From contig LGRX02010099.1 of assembly GCA_001247695.2 (NCBI GenBank), positions 1 to 53,815 of the forward strand: 53,815 bases of DNA, written 5' to 3'. The notes under the pieces are model-generated. The model saw only the letters and a list, made by a program, of their open reading frames with translations, was not told the DNA's origin and searched no databases. Source of the stretch: Cymbomonas tetramitiformis (taxonomy: Eukaryota; Chlorophyta; Pyramimonadophyceae; Pyramimonadales; Pyramimonadaceae). This document shows, piece by piece, positions 27,558-40,600 of the stretch. How positions within the stretch are numbered: the stretch's first letter is position 1; the number at the start of each line of letters is the position of its first letter. The position numbers were made by a program, and so were the translations under genes.

Positions 27558-29756
27558 ATGACAATCGAGATGCACGATGGACGAAATTTCAAAATGCATT
27601 TCCAAACGGTCGGTCGTCGCAGGTGCAATGCGCCCGACACATGCGGCCAACATGCGTGCACGATGCATGGTAACACCCATCGCATCACGGCAACGTACGG
27701 AAGGCCTCCTGGAAGCACGTTGACGTTCCAACAGCCGCCCTTCCAGCACGTTCCAGCACCAGCCAGCAGAGGTGTAAACAAAGCCAGCAGAGGTGTAAGA
27801 AAAGCCAGCAGAGGTGTAAGAAAAATGTCAGTCAAAGAGTTGCACGCTGAGTATGTAGAAAGCTGCGAGCTGTTTGGCGTTGAGCATACGCACGAGGGCT
27901 TCGTTGACTACGTTGCGAAGGTGAGGGCAAAGGGGACACCTAGCGAGCCCAAAGGGATCGAGGAAACCCCATTGGCTTTCCTCGACAAAGGCAAGAAAAG
28001 GGCGAAGGAAGACGACGAGGACGATGAGGAGGGAGGGGGGGAAGGGAGCAAAAAAAGGCGCAAGGGGGCTCGAAGCGCGTTCGAAGCTCAACTAATTAAA
28101 GCATGTCACGAGGAGTTTGGTACGTACTAAGCATGCGGCTTCGTTTACTTAACTTGGTTCCTTCGGTGCATGAAAAAATATTGATTTGGGAAGGGTTTGG
28201 GGAGAATTACTTGCAGAATTGCGCGTGAAGGACGGGCGTCTTGAGCCCCTACTTCACGTGCCGAAGCAAGAGTCCGCGGTGTCGAAGTACGTCACCGCGG
28301 TACAAAACCGCTGCAAGTGGGCGACCGCGCCCACTAACTCCTTCGTGCGGGCGAAAGCCCGTTCGATCGTGAACAACAATCGATATCTTTGGAAGTGCGG
28401 CCGGTGGGCGACCGACACGAAAACCGGAATGTGTACGTGGGTGGACCCCCAAAAGCTACATCCGTACACCACGTGTATGGAGGAGGGGGTCCCTACCACA
28501 TGCCCGGTGCGGCAAATCGCCAAGAAGATGGAGGTGCTCAAAGCCCTCCCCGAATTCGAATTGGAGGAGGGGCCTAACAGCAAGGTGGAGTGCTTGCAAG
28601 GGGAGGCAAGACAGCGGCTGGGTACGTTCCCACCCTCTAATACAGTACACGTGACACGCGCTCGCAGTATATGTGAAGCATGCCACAGCACACCTTCAGC
28701 ATACTCAGCATACTTGTGCACCTTTCTGAAAGGTAGGGCAACAATATGCCTGCAATATGTATGTAGTATACCTGCAACATACCTGTAACATACCTGTAAC
28801 ATACTGTACACATACGACATAAAACTTACGGTTGATAGCATTTTTTGTTTGCAGTCGCCTATCTCTACGACCACAACGCCCCCGACAAGGACGACGAGGA
28901 GGAGGCTGACCGCCTGGAGGCGGATGCCAAGAAAAAGGAGGTGGAGGCCAAGGCCAAAAAAGCACCCGCCTCCGCATCCGCATCCGCAAAGGGCAAGGCC
29001 AAGGCCTCGGAGGGCCCCGCCTCCGCATCCGCAAAGGGCAAGGCCAAGGCGGCCGCGTCACCGGCCCCGTCACCGGCCAAGCCCGCCAAGCTTGCCAAGC
29101 CCGAAGCCCCCAATGTTGAAGACATCTTCAAGGTGGGGAAAGAGGTGGTGGTGTACGCGGGGGCTCAAACGGAGTACGAAGCGATGAAGAGTTCGCTCCG
29201 TCCCGACAAAGGCGGACTCGTGACGAACACCGGCCGATTGAAGGCCAACGTCGGGCTGTTCGCCGGGTTGGTGGTGGCGAATGCGGTTGGGGATATTCTC
29301 CCCAACCACATCATGGACGGCCCCGATTTCCCCCTCACCGAGGGGCTCATCGGTATCAAGGTGCGCACCAACCCTTTCAATATGTGCACAATATGTGTAC
29401 AATATGTCTGTTATAGTACTGTAATAGTACTGTAATAGTACTGTAATAGTACTGTACTATATTTCCAATATTTGACACATGTATTTCGTTTGGTGGGGCT
29501 GCAGGTAACTGATATCCTCGACATGAAGATGCTTTGCAAAGAGAAGCCATATGCATATGTCCGCAGCGCCATCTCCTACATCATGAAGGAGGTGGACAAG
29601 CGCCTCCCGGAAGGGATGGACGCTAGCCACCGAGTGGGGAATCCCGGCTCGGAGGCGTCCCTCCTCTTGCAGAAGGCCTTCATGCGCGAGGGAAGAACAA
29701 AAATAAAAAACCTTGTAGTGGACGTAGCCTACGTACGGCAGGGGGAGCATTTGTGA
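27558..29756 (+). CDS. Four-exon gene, unknown protein (485-574 aa)
   Basis: Exons: start-28119, 28217-28621, 28855-29360, 29505-29756. All introns are GT-AG (two have gtacgt donors), phases match at every junction, and joining restores one frame. Starts: ATG 27825 (MSVKELHAEYVES, 485 aa, right after three 21-bp repeats) or ATG 27558 (574 aa). The first part has an acidic run and a KKRRKG nuclear-localisation-like cluster. Exon 2 is Cys/Trp-rich (WKCGRWATDTKTGMCTW) and could bind metal. Exon 3 has a low-complexity Ala/Ser/Lys linker with a repeated AKGKAKA motif, then an ordered segment (IFKVGKEVVVYAG). The last exon is a helical domain (YAYVRSAISYIMKEVDKRLP). I do not recognise a family. Nuclear location is suggested only by charge pattern. 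Confidence 0.7.
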
Positions 29757-29839
29757 AACAAATTTGACAATTTGTAATTGTATTCAATATTAATTGTGTT
29801 CAATATGCCTCTCGTTGACATATGCAATAGGTCCACAGC

Positions 29840-30600
29840 ATACTTGCAGCATGTTGAATATGTCTGTGCAATATGCATGCAATAGGTCTTCAGTATATAT
29901 CCAATATAGGCAACTTTTATTTCAATACATATGCAATATGTCCACAGTATATATACAGCATATTGAATTTGCATGTTCAATACGTATGCAATAGGTCCGC
30001 AGTATGTATCCAACATACTGAATGTTCCGTTTCAATACATATGCAATATGTCCGCAATATATATACAGCATATTGAATTTTCATGTTCAATACGTATGCA
30101 ATAGGTCCGCAGTATGTATCCAACATACTAAATGTACCGTTTCAATACATATGCAATATGTCCGCAATATATATACAGCATATTGAATTTTCATGTTCAA
30201 TACGTATGCAATAGGTCCGCAGTATGTATCCAACATACTAAATGTACCGTTTCAATACATATGCAATATGTCCGCAATATATATACAGCATATTGAATTT
30301 TCATGTTCAATATGTGTGCAATAGGTCCGCAGTATGTATCCAATATACTAAATGTACCGTTTCAATACATATTCAATAGGTCCACAATATATATACAACA
30401 TATTGAATTTACATGTTCAATACGTATGCAATATGTCCGCAGTATGTATCCAACATACTGAATGTTCCGTTTCAATACATATTCAATAGGTCCACAATAT
30501 ATATACAACATATTGAGTTTACATGTTCAATACGTATGCAGTAGGTCCGCAGTGTGTATCCAACATATTGAATGTTGACTTACAATATGTATACAATATG
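29840..30600. repeat. 110-bp satellite, about seven copies
   Basis: The motif agtatgtatc recurs at 30001, 30111, 30221, 30331 and 30441, with variants at 29891 and 30551: an exact 110-bp period. Each unit holds two related halves built from caatacgtatgcaataggtc / caatacatatgcaatatgtc. AT-rich, no coding potential. It begins directly after the four-exon gene. Confidence 0.92.
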
Positions 30601-32073
30601 TATACAATATGTGGGCAATATGTCTGCAACATGCCTTCATAGTGTTTGCGACATGCATGGTGCATGTCTCCAACCCTATACTACACATGTGTTGAAGGCA
30701 TATTGAAATAACTCTCTGCATCAGAACTTCAATATGTCTCCAATACATGAGGGCTCACTGCAATACTATGTTGCACACATGTTGGAGCGCTTGCAGGCAT
30801 ATTGCACACATATTGTAACATTTTTTATTGTATTGAACATTTATTGTCAATACGCGTGCAATATGCCTGCAATATGTGTTCAATACGATGTATTGCACGC
30901 GTCCAGAAACGTAGGGCTTGGGTTTTCACTATAGCACTGGACTTGCAGGATTAGCATGTTACACATGTGATTTGCAATATGTCACAGTAATCATAGGCAT
31001 GTATAACCGTATGCACAGCCGCTATCGTGATCAAGCTGTATGCGTGCATGTCAAGTAATAATGCATGGATGTATGTATACCAAGCACACTAGTAGCAAAG
31101 TATTTATGCATGCATGTATGCATGTATTTATACATGTGTGCATGTATGTATACTGGATTTATACATGTGATCAAGCTGATTTTTATCACAGTATAACTCA
31201 TGCACACAATCACAGTATGCTATGTGATAGTGATCTGTGATAAGTGTGATAAGTGTGATCTGTGATAATTTTGTCACTCACTGACAATCACAGCATGTTG
31301 TTATTTACAGGTTGTCACTCGCATATATTCATCACAACATTTATGTGTATAACGATGACGATATCGCACACTCGATCTCTGCACAGCATGTGTGTGTATA
31401 ACGATGATGATGTCGCACACACAATTTCTGCACATCGTGTGTGTGTATAGTTGGGCCTCATGCGTCGATCCGTCGCTGTATGCGCCCATTTGGTGCGATA
31501 TGGTACGAACATCGCGATTTTACATACGGTATATGTCGCGTGATACGAATTGTGAATGTCGCATGTCAATCTGCATACTGATGCATGCGTCGCACGGTAC
31601 GAATTATGATCATCGCACATCATTATGTATACTGTACGTGTCGCGCGGTACGAATTGCGAAGATCGCTGTCGCTGATGATGAGATTATGTGCATCTCTGA
31701 CGCTGTTGATGAGATTATGTGCACTGACGCTCATTTTTTATGTACGCGCTTAATTCTCGCGCATCGTACCATAACCTGCGATTATTGACAACATACATAC
31801 ATCGTGCGCACACCTCGTCGCAGTATATGTTGAATGCGATTATGTCGCGCCTCGTCGCAGTATATGCTGAATGCGATTATGTCGCGCCGATAATTTTATG
31901 CACAACTCCGCTGATCGTTGACGATGTCAATTGAAGCGAAAGCTGTCGCGTATGTGCAGATATTCGACGGTATATGCGAACTCAGTCGCGCTGCATACAA
32001 ATTAATATATGTATATGTATGTCTAGTCTGCTGCACACTCGTTCTCGTTCTTCGCCTGAGCGGAGGATACCAC
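30601..32073. other. AT-rich region with microsatellite and short tandem repeats
   Basis: Up to 31000 the sequence is a decayed continuation of the caatatg-type repeat. 31040-31160 has catgtatgcatg-type purine/pyrimidine alternation. 31340-31450 has a twofold repeat of gtgtataacgatgatgatgtcgcacac. 31818-31890 has two copies of cctcgtcgcagtatatgctg followed by aatgcgattatgtcgcg. No gene recognised. Confidence 0.65.
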
Positions 32074-33357
32074 TGTCACGGTTCTATGCGAACAATATGT
32101 GTGACGCTGTTGTTATTGGACGGTAACAGCCAAATGCAATATTCTGGTGGGTTATGAGTGCAGCAGTCTGTTGACCATAAGTGTCTGCTCGAGCCCAATG
32201 CTCCTCACATCTCTAATTCTCTCACGCATCTCATGCGTTACCAGCTTACCACCATCGGGTTGTGAACCCGAGAGCACTAGGTGAACTTCCCGCATCGGCT
32301 GGTCAATATACACTAGTAGTATATATTGATGCTCGCATGCTGTTCAATGCATGCTTGAAGCGAAGACGCGTCTTATCAAGACACTTCGGTTCTTTAAGAA
32401 CTTGTCTTGCTTCGCCATCTCGATGCCATATACTTGGCCGCTCGATGACAGATGTCACTCACCTTAGGTGGATGTTGCTGGAATTGGCACTGTGACATGT
32501 TCGTACTGTCACGTGTCATTTCCGGTATGTCATCTTCGGTGACTCTGCTTGTGTCAGCCTGACTACTTATTCCCATATGTTATCAATTATGGAGTTCGTT
32601 CTATCTCGCCGGGAGCGTTCTCCCCGTGGCTGCTGTGCATTTTCCAACAGATGCCTGGATGACAGACATTATGACTGAACATGTATGTACAAGAATCACC
32701 GAAGGCTAGACTTGTCATCTTTAGCCATGCGGCGTAGAGGTTGTTTACCAACGGTTGGGCCATAGGATACTGGAGGCGTTGAATAGCCATGACTGCACGG
32801 ATTCTGTCTTCGATGATGGATAGGCCTGCCTGTCAGGGATATGGCCGATGACATACATGTCATACCATGACATGTAATGTCATGTCATGTGTCATAATGA
32901 CATACCGTCGTCAAGTATTGTCAGTACGGTCGACTATGACATGTACATGCATGTACAGTCAGAATGTTTGTCATCCACCTAAGGTGAGTGGCATCTGTCA
33001 TCGAGAGGCCAAGTATATGGCTTCGAGATGGCGAAGCAAGACAAGTCTTGAAGAACCGAAGTGTCTTGATAAGACGCGTCTTCGCTTCAAGCATGGACTG
33101 AACAGCATGCGAGCATCAATGGCTATATTCGTCTAGCCGATGCGGGAAGTTCATCTAGTGCTCTCGGGTTCACAACCCGATGGTGGTAACGCATGCGATG
33201 CGTGAGAGCACTAGAGTATATGAGGAGCATTGGGCTCAAGCAGGCACTTCTGGTCTACAGACTGCTGCACTCATATCCCACCCAAACTATTGCATTTCGT
33301 TGTTACCGTTCAATAACAGCAACGTCACATATATTGTTCGTATAGAACCGTGACATG
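32074..33357. mobile_element. Long terminal inverted-repeat (foldback/MITE-like) element
   Basis: The left arm 32074-32474 is the imperfect reverse complement of 32972-33357. Both ends start TGTCACGGTTCTAT read inward. A further 34-bp arm segment, 32653-32686, pairs with 32945-32978, so the left arm is interrupted by about 180 bp. The loop carries a fragment of an element A reverse-transcriptase/connection sequence. No transposase is encoded, so it would be non-autonomous. A target-site duplication was not evident. Confidence 0.8.
32703..32850 (-). pseudogene. Fragment of element A-type pol captured in the inverted-repeat loop
   Basis: About 145 bp closely match element A at 11031-11160 (shared run tttagccatgcggcgtagag, then tgactgcacggattctgtct) with scattered substitutions and small indels. 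It covers the RT-to-connection boundary only and cannot be functional. Confidence 0.88.
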
Positions 33358-33364
33358 TCTGGTA

Positions 33365-33862
33365 GAAAATAATCCAGAATGTACGAAATATGACGGAGAC
33401 GGAGCGCGGAATACAAGTCACAGTCGGTACGGCAAGCCACGAATGACGGAAGCGGCAAAAAGAACGGAGACGGAAAGGGATTTGCCGCTTTTTACGGTGC
33501 AGATCAAGCTGCGATAATGACGGAAAGTTGACGGTAATAGAATCGGAAAAACCGAAGCGAGCCGAATCTACCGGAATCACCACTCACGTGAAGTGGGACC
33601 GATAACCTGATGAAACATGTGAAAATAGATATATATTCGTGTGGATATATAGATATTCACTGCAGCAGGAACACTGAAAAACGGTGTTGGTGAGACCGGA
33701 TGATAACAAAACTGAAAGAAAGGTTACGGGAGTGAGCTTTCTAGCAGATCGGTGTCAGACGGTGACACACCGCGACCAGTGATGACACACACAACAAGGG
33801 GTGATACTAGGAGAAGCTAGACCCCCGATACGGTGGGGGGGGATTTCAGCTTCCCCGTGAGT
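33365..33862. repeat. Diverged copy of a dispersed repeat ending cttccccgtga
   Basis: It begins with a run of gacgga/cggaaa motifs, contains gggaccgataacct, and ends with a G/C stem (acccccgatacggtgggggg) followed by gatttcagcttccccgtga. The same order occurs at about 52900-53373, so this is one dispersed family, possibly an LTR. It lies immediately after the foldback element. Confidence 0.7.
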
Positions 33863-33865
33863 TTG

Positions 33866-34669
33866 CACGATTCCGTTCACTTGTCGAAGAGTTATCCACT
33901 TTTTTCCTCTTGTTGATAATTACCAAACTCAGATTTCCAGCTGCCTTTTACCCCCTCCTCCTCAGCCACTGCGGTCATGAGATTTTCCCCGAATGGGTCA
34001 AATCCCACCTTACCACCACATTGGCTAGGTCTTCCGCATGCGATTCGATACCTTGTTTGCCCTACTCTGGCTTGCCAGAGGTTACGAGCTTCGGCCGCTG
34101 CGCGGCCGATCGCGCGATTCTCGACAGACAACAATGGAGAGCAGCTCGTAACCTCCGGTGTAATACAGAAAAATAAAAAAATCCTTAAAAAGTGAAAAAA
34201 TCGCGTCCGGAGGCTCGTGGTCTCAGCCAGAGTATGTTTGCCCCATTCCGATCACTTCACAAGGAGCTATGACCATTTCCCCCTATTTTAGTATTTTTGT
34301 TGATAATTGGCAAATGACGAGGTATGAATGTCGCACGCGACGATGACGTGCTCGACTACTCGAGTGCTCGACCGTACGATACGCCCGGCTGGCATGGCAG
34401 GACATGAAGGTGACACGATAGAAAAAGGAAGGGCATGAGCACTCAAATTTCCTCCAGCACCAGACGACAGCGAGAGTGGAGAGATCGGACGGGAGAAATA
34501 CAGATTGCAAGCACCTTCGACATACTCGACTGGAACAGCAGCAGCATGCAAACTGAAGCTATGCGACTAAAGTAAACGCCCTTTTAAGTATAACCCATAC
34601 TGCACAGCACGGAACTGACAACTTTCAGCTCATTTCCTAAAATTCGATAACACGCTAATTCAGGTAACC
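33866..34669. other. No gene recognised
   Basis: Short open frames on both strands without signatures. ttgttgataatt-containing sequence occurs twice (33911 and 34299), suggesting an old duplication. It lies upstream of the carotenoid-isomerase-like gene and may hold its promoter, but no core element stands out. Confidence 0.5.
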
Positions 34670-37600
34670 ATGGTCTCCATTGGCCTGGCAAGTGGAATCA
34701 TCGCCACGAACTTGAGTCTCTCTCGCTCAAACGCGACGCAATGCAAACCGCGACGAGGTACGCGACGCGAGTTGGCAAACGCGCCCCATTTTATTTCCCT
34801 TGTCGAAAAGAGCAGTTTCTGTTTCGTGGTGTCGATCACGATTGTCGATACCGTGGGTAGCTTAGGCACAGTTTGATTTTTGCCACCCCACTGGCGATGA
34901 CGACAAGACCTTTCAGGCCGGTTCGGTCCACCTTGGCTGTGCACTATTAAAATTGTGATGAAGAAAACCTGTTTGGGAAGCCTGACTGTTCTGTCAAGAC
35001 GCATCAGCGCGACTCGTGAAACTGGTCGCCTCGCTCCTCAAAGGATGGATGGTTCTTGCGCATCTCGACCATGCGTTTCGAGCAAGCACGCAGCATGCCT
35101 GATGAGGCGCGAGAAAACATTTGTGCACTTCTATTTTATTTTCTCGAATTATCTCCTCTAAAGCCTCTATTTAACGCGACGTAATACATTGAAAAATACA
35201 TGAAAAAGCGGTCTGCAAGCCGTATTGGGAACGTATTGTTTCACTCAAATCTTTTTCCGCGTCTGCTTTGTTGTGTGTGAGACGAAGAGGCGGCCCCTCT
35301 CTTGCAGGTCTTCCGCAGCTTGCCGCGTTTCCTCCAGAACGTAAGACGGCTCGTTGCCTCAGCCGCCCAAACTATCGTTCATTGAGAACTCTCCCACAGG
35401 CGGCGGTTTCAGAAGACACTCTCGCACCGGGGCAAGATGTCAAGGAGGACATCGAAACTGATATAGTCGTAATCGGTTTGTTCACTCACAAACCCGGTTG
35501 CCTCATATCCCATCAATAACTCGCTGATGTTGGAGCACTTCAAACTGCGTTGTCCTCGTCTCCAAGCGGAGATCCCATCTCTCGCGTCTTGCGTGTTCTG
35601 CGTCGTCCCACCTGTTGCATATCTTGCCTCCCACATGGTCGCACCTGTCTCATCACCCCGGCTTCTGCGCCGCCCCTTCGCCTGCGTAACGCCACCTTTC
35701 GCGTCGGTTGGCGGCGCCCGTCTGCTGCGTCGCCTCGCCTCCTGTGTCGCCCTGCCTTCTGCTCAGCAGCGCCACGTGGCCACCACCGCCTTCTGCTCAG
35801 CAGCGCCACGTGTCCACCACCGCCTTCTGCTCAGCAGCGCCACGTGGCCACCACCGCCTTCTGCGTTGCTCAGTGTACCTCTTGGCGCAGCCTTACCTCA
35901 CGCCCTCGCAGGTCCCCTAGCGTTTCACGGATTAGTTATCCTCCCTCATGAGGTGATCCACGCTTCTGAGTGCACCCTGTGTAGCCATGCTTAACGCGTG
36001 GCGAGACAACTGGAATTGCAACAAATAGCGCACCTTGCTTGTCCCTCAGTCAAAACAGTGTCACTCGTGGCGCTGTGGGCCTTGGCAAGTGGCACGGGAG
36101 TCCATGCGTACGAAAAGACGTCACTAACGGAGGTTCGGCCTCGGTCACGGGGCATCCAGCAGCCGAGTTAGCCTTCCGCCTCGCCTGGCGTTTTCCCTGG
36201 GGAACTGGATGCAAGTGCTCAAACGTTCGTCCGGTGTGGCTGCAGGGTCTGGGCTCGGTGGGCTGTGTGCGGGCGCCCTGCTTGCGCGCTACGGCATGAA
36301 GGTGACCGTGTGCGAGTCACACAGCATTCCTGGGGGGGCGTGCCACGCATGGAAACGCGACGGCTACACTTTCGAGTCTGGGCCGTCGCTCTACTCCGGC
36401 ATGAGCGACCGCCCTTCAAACAACCCCATCGGGCAGGTACAATGCACTCCCCCTCCACTCCCCGGCTCGTTCCAGTGCAGCTCCACACTTAGCTTAGCCA
36501 GCCGTCCTGTACTCCCCTCCACTCCCCGGCTCGTTCCAGTGCAGCTCCACACTTAGCTTAGCCAGCCGTGGTATGCTCCCCTCCCCTCTCTGCCCCCTGT
36601 CCCGGTCCACTCCTCGCGTCCTCTGCCACAGGGCAGAGAGATGGAGACTTCCCGATGGCACAGCCTGCACCCGTTGGGCACTGGCTTGCTACGCGCGCAC
36701 CTCCGTGATCTCCACTCCGGCGTCGCTTCAGGCCCTCTGGTCGTACAAACTGTGCTCATCTGGGCTGTGGGCGGGCTGTCTACTCGCGCAGGTGCTGCAT
36801 GCGCTGGACGAGGACCTGCCGTGCGTGTACTATAACACGTGGATGTGCCATTTGCCGGAGTCCGGCAGCTTTCTCACGGAGGTTGGCAACGACCAGTTCA
36901 ACGAGGTGCTGGCGAAGTACTACGGCGCTGAGGCAGCCCAAGAGTGGAAGGCACTGCCCCCCAGCCCCGCCGGCGGCCAAGTGCGGAGACCGGCCGTGTG
37001 GATCGTATGCCTGACCGTTGTGAGATGCAACAGAAGACCGCGGGCAGTGCGCCCAATCAAAACGAACAGCCTCGGGATTGAATTGCAACGAGGGGTGAAG
37101 TGAGATTTGGACTTGCGTCGAGGATCTATCTCAGCGCGAGTTGACAGCGTGATTGGGAAGGGGGGAAAGGGGGGGATGGAGAAAAATGTGGCGGAAGGAG
37201 AAACGGGGGAATGGAAATGGGGGAAAGGGGGCATGGTACTCTCACCTTGCCGGCCAGTTGCGGCGAGCCGGTTGCGGCACTCCCCGAGAGCTCAAGTGCC
37301 GTCCGCTAGGTCCGCGCTCTATTCTGTCATGACAGATCGATGGAATTACTCGCTGATCAGTGGACCAGCTCATCACCGGGGACGGTAGCCATCAGCGTGC
37401 TGGGTTATCGAAGTATATCAGTCACACGTCTTCGATGTCGCTGCTGCCGTCGAGTCCAATGAAAGCGCTTTATGTCATCTTGCGTTGACCTGGGAAGTTC
37501 TAGACTGGGCATCAGGACATTCCTTAGACCAGATTTACCATCGCTCCAGGGAGCTTAAAGTTTGGGTCGAGGCAAGGTTTCAGTGCTGAAGGGGACCGAT

Positions 37601-40600
37601 GGGGGGGGGTTTGAGGGGGTTTGAGAATCTCAGGACCTCAAAGAGTTCATGAAGCCTCTGGCCAAGGCATCTACCTCTCTGCCGTCGATTGCTGTGCGTT
37701 CTGATCCGGCGGCTTTGATCACGCTCAGTCGCTTCTTTCCCAAGATTTTCAGCAACCCTCTGGACGTAACGCTGCAGGTGAGGCACGCGCCGAGGGTCAT
37801 CGTCCAGCGCGCGCAGTGCCGATGGTCATCGTCCAGCGCGCGCAGTGCCGATGGTCATCGTCCAGCGCGCGCAGTTGTCCCTCGGACCGGGAAGCAGCTC
37901 TCGGGTCATAGGTTGCATAGGCATGAATACAGGGGGGCCTCTAGCTAAGTCTAACTAAGTCGCCAGGAGGTTTTTCTCCTGTTAGGAAGTGCATCAGGAG
38001 GCTATTACTCCCACGTGATACATTGGCCGTTAGATATTATCCAAGTGATACACTTATTATCCAAGTGATACACTGGCCGTCAGATATTACTCCCAAGTGA
38101 TACACTGGCCGTCAGATATTACTCCCAAGTGATACTGGCCCAGATGTTACTTCCCAAGTGATACACTGGCCGTCAGATATTACTCCCAAGTGATACACTG
38201 GCCGTCAGATCAGTGATACACTGGCTGTCAGATATTACTCCCAAGTGATACACTGGCCGTCAGATATTACTCCTGTGATACACTGGCCGTCAGATATTAC
38301 TCCCAAGTGATACACTGGCCGTCAGATATTACTCCCAAGTGATACACTGGCCGTCAGATACTCCCAAGTGATACACTGGCCGTCAGATATTACTCCCAAG
38401 TGATACACTGGCCGTCAGATATTACTCCCAAGTGATACACTGGCCGTCAGATATGCCCTCGAATGTCTCTCTTGAAAGTGATGTCATCGCCCGGGAATCA
38501 GCGTTGGGCGAGACGTGCAAATGCGGAGCAGCAGATCCACGCCTTCGAAGGTAAGGCAAAGAGGAAGGCGGAAACCGAGATCCGCTCGCCTTGGTGGTCC
38601 ATGTGTGCAGGGATGCCATGTGGTGGAAGGCAGAGTTTCAGAGGAGACATGTAGTGGAAGGCAGAGTTTCAGAGGAGACACGTGGTGGAAGGCAGAGTTT
38701 CAGAGGAGACATGTAGTGGAAGGCAGAGTTTCAGAGGAGACATGTGTGGTGAAAGGCAGAGTTTTAGAGGAGACATGTAGTGGAAGGCAGAGTTTCAGAG
38801 GAGGCATGTGGTGGAAGGCAGAGTTTCAGAGGAGACATGTGGTGGAAGGCAGGGATTCTGAACCTTCGCGTGCTCAAAGGCCAGCGCACTCAAGTGACCG
38901 CACTGCCTGAACCCTGGGTAGCTGAGAGCAGGGATCTGCAGCGGGCTTGGGAGAGTAGAACTGGTGGAGCTGTCTCAAAGGGAGGCACTGACTGAAGCGG
39001 GTGGATGGGCGTGCACTCAGCTTATGAAGCCGTACTCTGAGGTGACCACTGACCAGATCAAGCACCCCTTCCTCAAGGTGGGGCACCCGCGCCTCAGGCC
39101 ACAGGGAAATGGCGGATGGGAAACGGGTGAGCTTGTTGTCCGTTATCGCCCAGAGTTAGAGTGAGCTTCGCACCCATTTGTTGGCTTGCTTCAGCTTCGG
39201 GGTTCGGCCTTGGTTCCCGACTACCTTGCGACGTGGCATAGGAAGGGGCGCCCGTGGTCGCTCGAGGTGGCTCTCACGCGCTCTCAGCCCTCCGTTGCTG
39301 AAGCAGCGTGGCAAGGGGTGGTTCAGCTTTCCCCCTGGGCTTGCACCGTGTGTCATTTATACAATTTCCCGCTGGGCTTGCGCCGCGTGTCATTTATACA
39401 ATTGCCCGCTGGGCTTGCGCCGTGTGTCATTTATACAATCGCTCGCTGGGCTTGCGCCGCGTATCATTTATACAATTTCCCGCTGGGCTTGCGCCGTGTG
39501 TCATTTATACAATTGCCCGATGGGCTTGCGCCGCGTATCATTTATACAATTGCCCGCTGGGCTTCCGCGTGTCATTTACAATTGCCCGCTGGGCTTGCGC
39601 CGCGTGTCATTTATACAGTTTCCTGCTCGGCTTGCACCGCGTGTCATTTATACAGTTTCTCTCTGGGCTTGCGCTGTGTGCCATTTATACAATTTCCTGC
39701 TTGGCTTGCGCCGCGTGTCATTTATACAATTGCCCGCTGGGCTTGCGCCGCGTGTCATTTATACAATTTCTTGTGATTTTCCCGCCTGAGCCCCGCCGAC
39801 TGGGGACTTCACAGAACTGGATGGACCTGCTGTGCTTTCTGCTGTCTGGGAAGCCGGCGGACGGCACCCTTGCGGCAGAGATAGGGTACATGTTCGACGA
39901 CTGGTACCGCCCCAACGCCAGCCTCGAGTTTCCAAAGGGCGGAAGCGAGGCCATCGTGGACGCCCTGGTGCGCATGCAATACCCTCTGCTCCGTTCCCTG
40001 ATCCCCTGCTCCCTGCCACCCTGCTCTCTGCACGGTGCCCGGCGGGGAACCCATGTGTTGATCGAAGCTTGTCTTGAGGGAACAACGCCTGGCGCAAGGA
40101 TGCATTCTTCCTGAGCGAAGGTTGAGTTTGAAAAGACGGTGATGTGAGTCCGAGCGCGGGACCTTGCTCTCGATTGGAGGAGCTGTCTCAGGGGCGCTAT
40201 TCTTGTGTGGCTCGTCTGCGCTCCGGAGATGCACGCAGATTTCGCATGCGTCGCTATGGGATGCTATGGGATGCTTAGGTGTCCACGGCGTGAGACCGCC
40301 ATGACGGCGGGTGCGGAATGTGAAGTGAGCGGTGGGCGCTGGTGCGCACAGGTGCGCGGGCTGAAGAAATTTGGTGGGGAGCTGCGGCTGCGGAGCCACG
40401 TGGAGGAGGTCCTCGTGGAGGGAGGGCGCGCGGCAGGCGTGCAGCTGCGAGGCGGGCAGAAAATCATGGCTTCCAAGGCTGTCATCTCCAACGCCACCGT
40501 GTGGGACTTGATGCCCATGCTGCCCCCAGGCACGCCCCTCCGCCCACCTCATACCCCCCTTCTCCCCGCCTGCCCTCTGCCTGAACATCTCAACCTGTGC

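Noticed and set aside
32262..33136. Short ORFs within the inverted-repeat element as a transposase
   Set aside because: They are mirror images of each other across the arms or fall in the captured RT fragment; no DDE motif.
38010..38855. CRISPR-like regular repeats
   Set aside because: Units are head-to-tail with no unique spacers, in an intron of a eukaryotic gene; they are minisatellites.
39178..40114. Three overlapping plus-strand frames of 196-268 aa with repeated CHLYN or VSFIQ motifs
   Set aside because: The 37-bp repeat is readable in all three frames. Only the part from 39815 to 39967 is a real exon.
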